Source of the DNA: Opitutaceae bacterium
GTDB lineage: Bacteria; Verrucomicrobiota; Verrucomicrobiia; Opitutales; Opitutaceae
Direction of reading: 5' to 3'
Length of the DNA: 7,792 bases
NCBI GenBank assembly: GCA_029979145.1
Contig: JAPOIC010000090.1
Coordinates: 1-7,792 of the forward strand
Part shown: one piece after another, positions 6,562-7,792 of the stretch
How the letters are laid out: each line of letters opens with the position of its first letter
Numbering within the stretch: position 1 is the first letter of the stretch
Notes under the pieces: generated by a model
Database searches by the model: none
What the model was told of the DNA's origin: nothing
Seen by the model: only the letters and a program-made list of their open reading frames with translations
Position numbers and translations under genes: made by a program

Positions 6562-6582
6562 GGCGGGGCTGCCAGGCCCGCC
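6562..6582. repeat. Palindrome F, related to A
   Basis: ggcggggct (6562-6570) pairs with aggcccgcc (6574-6582) with one internal mismatch and a gcc loop. The left flank atagggcgggg matches the start of element A (gtagggcgggg), while the centre differs. It lies 54 bases beyond the stop of the EIIA gene on the opposite strand and may act in its termination. Confidence 0.45.
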
Positions 6583-6597
6583 GCGAACAGGTTCACC

Positions 6598-6618
6598 GGT
6601 CGGCCCGGCGGTCCGACC
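6598..6618 (-). terminator. Weak hairpin downstream of the EIIA gene
   Basis: ggtcgg (6598-6603) and ccgacc (6613-6618) form a 6-base stem with a 9-base loop, 18 bases past the EIIA stop codon. No T run follows on the minus strand, so it is only a possible factor-dependent or weak terminator. Confidence 0.25.
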
Positions 6619-6636
6619 CTGCTTGGAACTGCGGCG

Positions 6637-7110
6637 TCAGGCTGGGGCCAGTTTGGCCTCGGCGGCGATGACGGCGGCGATGAATGCGTCGGGCGTCTTG
6701 GCCTGCAGCAATGCCTCGCGGTTGGCGGGGTCGTTGACGATCTTGCAGAGCGTGCTGACGACCATGAGGTAGTCGGTGGGATTCGACTTGGGCGTGCCGA
6801 GGACGAAGAGCAGGCGCACGTCCTGCTGACAGTTCGCAAAATGCACGCCGGTGGCGAGCCGGCCCACGGCGAGGACGATGCGCTTCACGTCCCGGGTGCG
6901 GGCGTGAGGCAGGGCGATCGCGTTACCGAGGTAGGTGGTGTCGAGCGCCTCGCGTGCCATCAGCTCCGTGTAGAAACCTTCGAAATCTGTCACGTCCGGA
7001 TGACCGCGTAGCAGGCCGGCAACCTCGCGCACCACGGCCTCGTGGGTGTCGCCCGTGAGCCCAAGGGCGACGCGGGAGGGATCGAGCAGCGAGGAAAGTC
7101 GGCCAGGCAT
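6637..7110 (-). CDS. ptsN: PTS EIIA domain protein, EIIA-Ntr/fructose type
   Basis: Single-domain protein of 157 residues, the normal size for EIIA-Ntr. Phosphate would be carried on H69 in NAIALPHART (63-72), the signature of the PTS_EIIA type 2 domain. The FEGFYTELMAREALDTTYLG run before it and the later VRLLFVLGTP segment also fit. EIIA-Ntr proteins take phosphate from an EI-Ntr/NPr relay and regulate potassium uptake, nitrogen or stress responses by binding partners, rather than moving sugar. The absence of a fused EIIB/EIIC domain or neighbouring permease supports a regulatory role, but a free-standing fructose-type EIIA is possible. ATG 7110 was chosen; a GTG two codons earlier (7116) is an alternative. 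Upstream, the gyrA terminator separates it from gyrA, leaving about 90 bases for its own promoter. No rpoN or hpf neighbour, common beside ptsN in Proteobacteria, is in view. Confidence 0.85.
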   Translation of the reverse strand: MPGRLSSLLDPSRVALGLTGDTHEAVVREVAGLLRGHPDVTDFEGFYTELMAREALDTTYLGNAIALPHARTRDVKRIVLAVGRLATGVHFANCQQDVRLLFVLGTPKSNPTDYLMVVSTLCKIVNDPANREALLQAKTPDAFIAAVIAAEAKLAPA

Positions 7111-7198
7111 TTTCACAAAGAGAGTTATGCGTTCGGGCAAGGCAAGGGAGGAAGTGGCTTCGACGCCGCGAATTCGCGCGAGAGCCGTGAAACTGGCG

Positions 7199-7228
7199 TA
7201 AAAAAGGCGCGCCGGGTGGGCGCGCCTT
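7199..7228 (-). terminator. Intrinsic terminator of gyrA
   Basis: On the minus strand, aaggcgcgcc (complement of 7219-7228) pairs with ggcgcgcctt (complement of 7204-7213) around a 5-base loop. This gives a 10-base-pair stem, and its last bases run straight into a tract of six or more T residues (complement of 7200-7205). It lies 18 bases after the gyrA stop codon. This is the clearest rho-independent terminator in the window. Confidence 0.88.
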
Positions 7229-7246
7229 CGAGCAAGCATGGGTGGA

Positions 7247-7792
7247 TCAGCTCTCCGCGGGCGGCTCGGCTTCCGGCGTGGCGGTGCCGGCGGCCTCCTG
7301 CTCCTCGTCGGTTTCGACGATGCGGGCGATGCTGAGGATGCTGTCGCCCTCGGCGAGGGTGAGCAGCTTGACGCCCTTGGCGCCGCGGCCCGTCTCGCGG
7401 ATTTCGCGCACGCGAGTGCGGATGCTTTGGCCCTTGGTCGTGAGCAGCATGACCTCATCAGCGTCGTGCACGCTGAGCGCGCCGGCCACGGCGACGGAAC
7501 CGTCGTCGGGCAGGTCGATGGCGATGACGCCGGAGCCGCCGCGCTTGGTGAGGCGGTAGTCCTCGAATGGCGTGCGCTTGCCGATGCCATCTTCGCGGGC
7601 GACGAGCAGGCGGGCGGCGTGGTCGCAGACCTCGATGGCCTGGACGTAATCGCCGTCGATTTTGAAACGCATGCCGGTGACGCCCTGGGTGTCGCGGCCC
7701 TGGTCGCGCAGGTCGGATTCCTTGAAGCGCACGGCTTGGCCGCGGTGGGAGACCACGATGATCTCGTTCTCGCCGTTGGTGAGGACGCAGCC
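7247..7792 (-). CDS. gyrA: DNA gyrase subunit A, C-terminal beta-pinwheel (5' part outside window)
   Basis: The last 181 residues of GyrA. The C-terminal domain wraps DNA around the enzyme so that gyrase adds negative supercoils. The repeated blades are recognisable: GENEIIVVSHRGQAVRF (7-23), DHAARLLVAREDGIGKRTPFEDYRLTKRGGSGVIAI (57-92) and the blade with EVMLLTTKGQSIRTRVREIRETGRGAKGVKL. The GKRTPFEDYRL...RGG.GV pattern is typical of GyrA; ParC usually has a more degenerate domain. The GyrA-box (QRRGGKG-like) of blade 1 would lie upstream of the window, so its presence cannot be tested. The protein ends in an acidic, Ala/Pro/Glu-rich tail (VETDEEQEAAGTATPEAEPPAES), like the acidic tails that modulate DNA wrapping in other GyrA proteins. 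A strong terminator follows. The catalytic N-terminal part is not visible. Confidence 0.92.
   Translation of the reverse strand, partial: GCVLTNGENEIIVVSHRGQAVRFKESDLRDQGRDTQGVTGMRFKIDGDYVQAIEVCDHAARLLVAREDGIGKRTPFEDYRLTKRGGSGVIAIDLPDDGSVAVAGALSVHDADEVMLLTTKGQSIRTRVREIRETGRGAKGVKLLTLAEGDSILSIARIVETDEEQEAAGTATPEAEPPAES

Larger units (their letters stand above)
6230..6636. other. 407-base gene-free region built largely of palindromes
   Basis: This gap between the convergent peptidase and EIIA genes carries elements A to F plus the weak hairpin, entered separately. The parts not in those elements (about 6374-6430, 6456-6500 and 6524-6556) are GC-rich; the first holds one small palindrome, cgtca-cga-tgacg at 6387-6399. 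Open frames here translate to low-complexity Gly/Pro/Arg-rich peptides with phrases such as GGTPALPG, which come from reading the repeats, so I call no gene. I see no transposase remnant, tRNA or riboswitch. Confidence 0.7.

Noticed and set aside
6230..6636. CRISPR array in the palindrome cluster
   Set aside because: The repeats are not direct repeats of constant length with regular unique spacers; they differ in sequence and orientation, and no cas gene is present.

Overview
The window is GC-rich and gene-dense. Eight protein-coding regions are supported, two of them cut by the window ends. Gene content, frequent GTG starts, weak Shine-Dalgarno sites and several kinds of short GC-rich palindrome between genes suggest a Verrucomicrobiota genome, most likely the Opitutaceae. 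That assignment is an inference from sequence style; no rRNA or other phylogenetic marker is present. I see no phage, insertion sequence, CRISPR, tRNA or rRNA.

Layout. 1-763 (-): HisN-type histidinol-phosphatase of the inositol monophosphatase superfamily, cut at its C-terminus. 764-846: divergent gap holding a short repeat with 9-base periodicity and a hairpin. 847-1521 (+): DnaQ-fold exonuclease-like protein. 1522-1612: strong inverted repeat between convergent genes, probably a two-way terminator. 1613-3609 (-): two-gene operon with an MFS transporter first and a WecG/TagA/CpsF glycosyltransferase second, overlapping by 4 bases. 3610-3690: short divergent promoter gap. 3691-4278 (+): GNAT acetyltransferase of the RimJ/RimL type. 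4322-6229 (+): M3-family oligoendopeptidase F-like zinc peptidase with a hydrophobic N-terminal stretch. 6230-6636: 407 bases without a gene, packed with GC-rich palindromes from at least two related families. 6637-7110 (-): single-domain PTS EIIA protein of the nitrogen/fructose type. 7199-7228: intrinsic terminator of gyrA. 7247-7792 (-): C-terminal beta-pinwheel part of DNA gyrase subunit A.

How the genes work together. Only the transporter/glycosyltransferase pair is clearly cotranscribed, and it may serve a surface glycan or glycoconjugate. The other genes look like independent housekeeping or general metabolic units: histidine synthesis, DNA or RNA processing, small-molecule or protein acetylation, peptide turnover, phosphorelay regulation and DNA supercoiling. 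I see no convincing new multi-gene system. The most unusual content is the palindromic repeat cluster after the peptidase gene, the repeat that fills the ribosome-binding region of the exonuclease gene, and that exonuclease's Asp-to-Glu change in its second catalytic motif.
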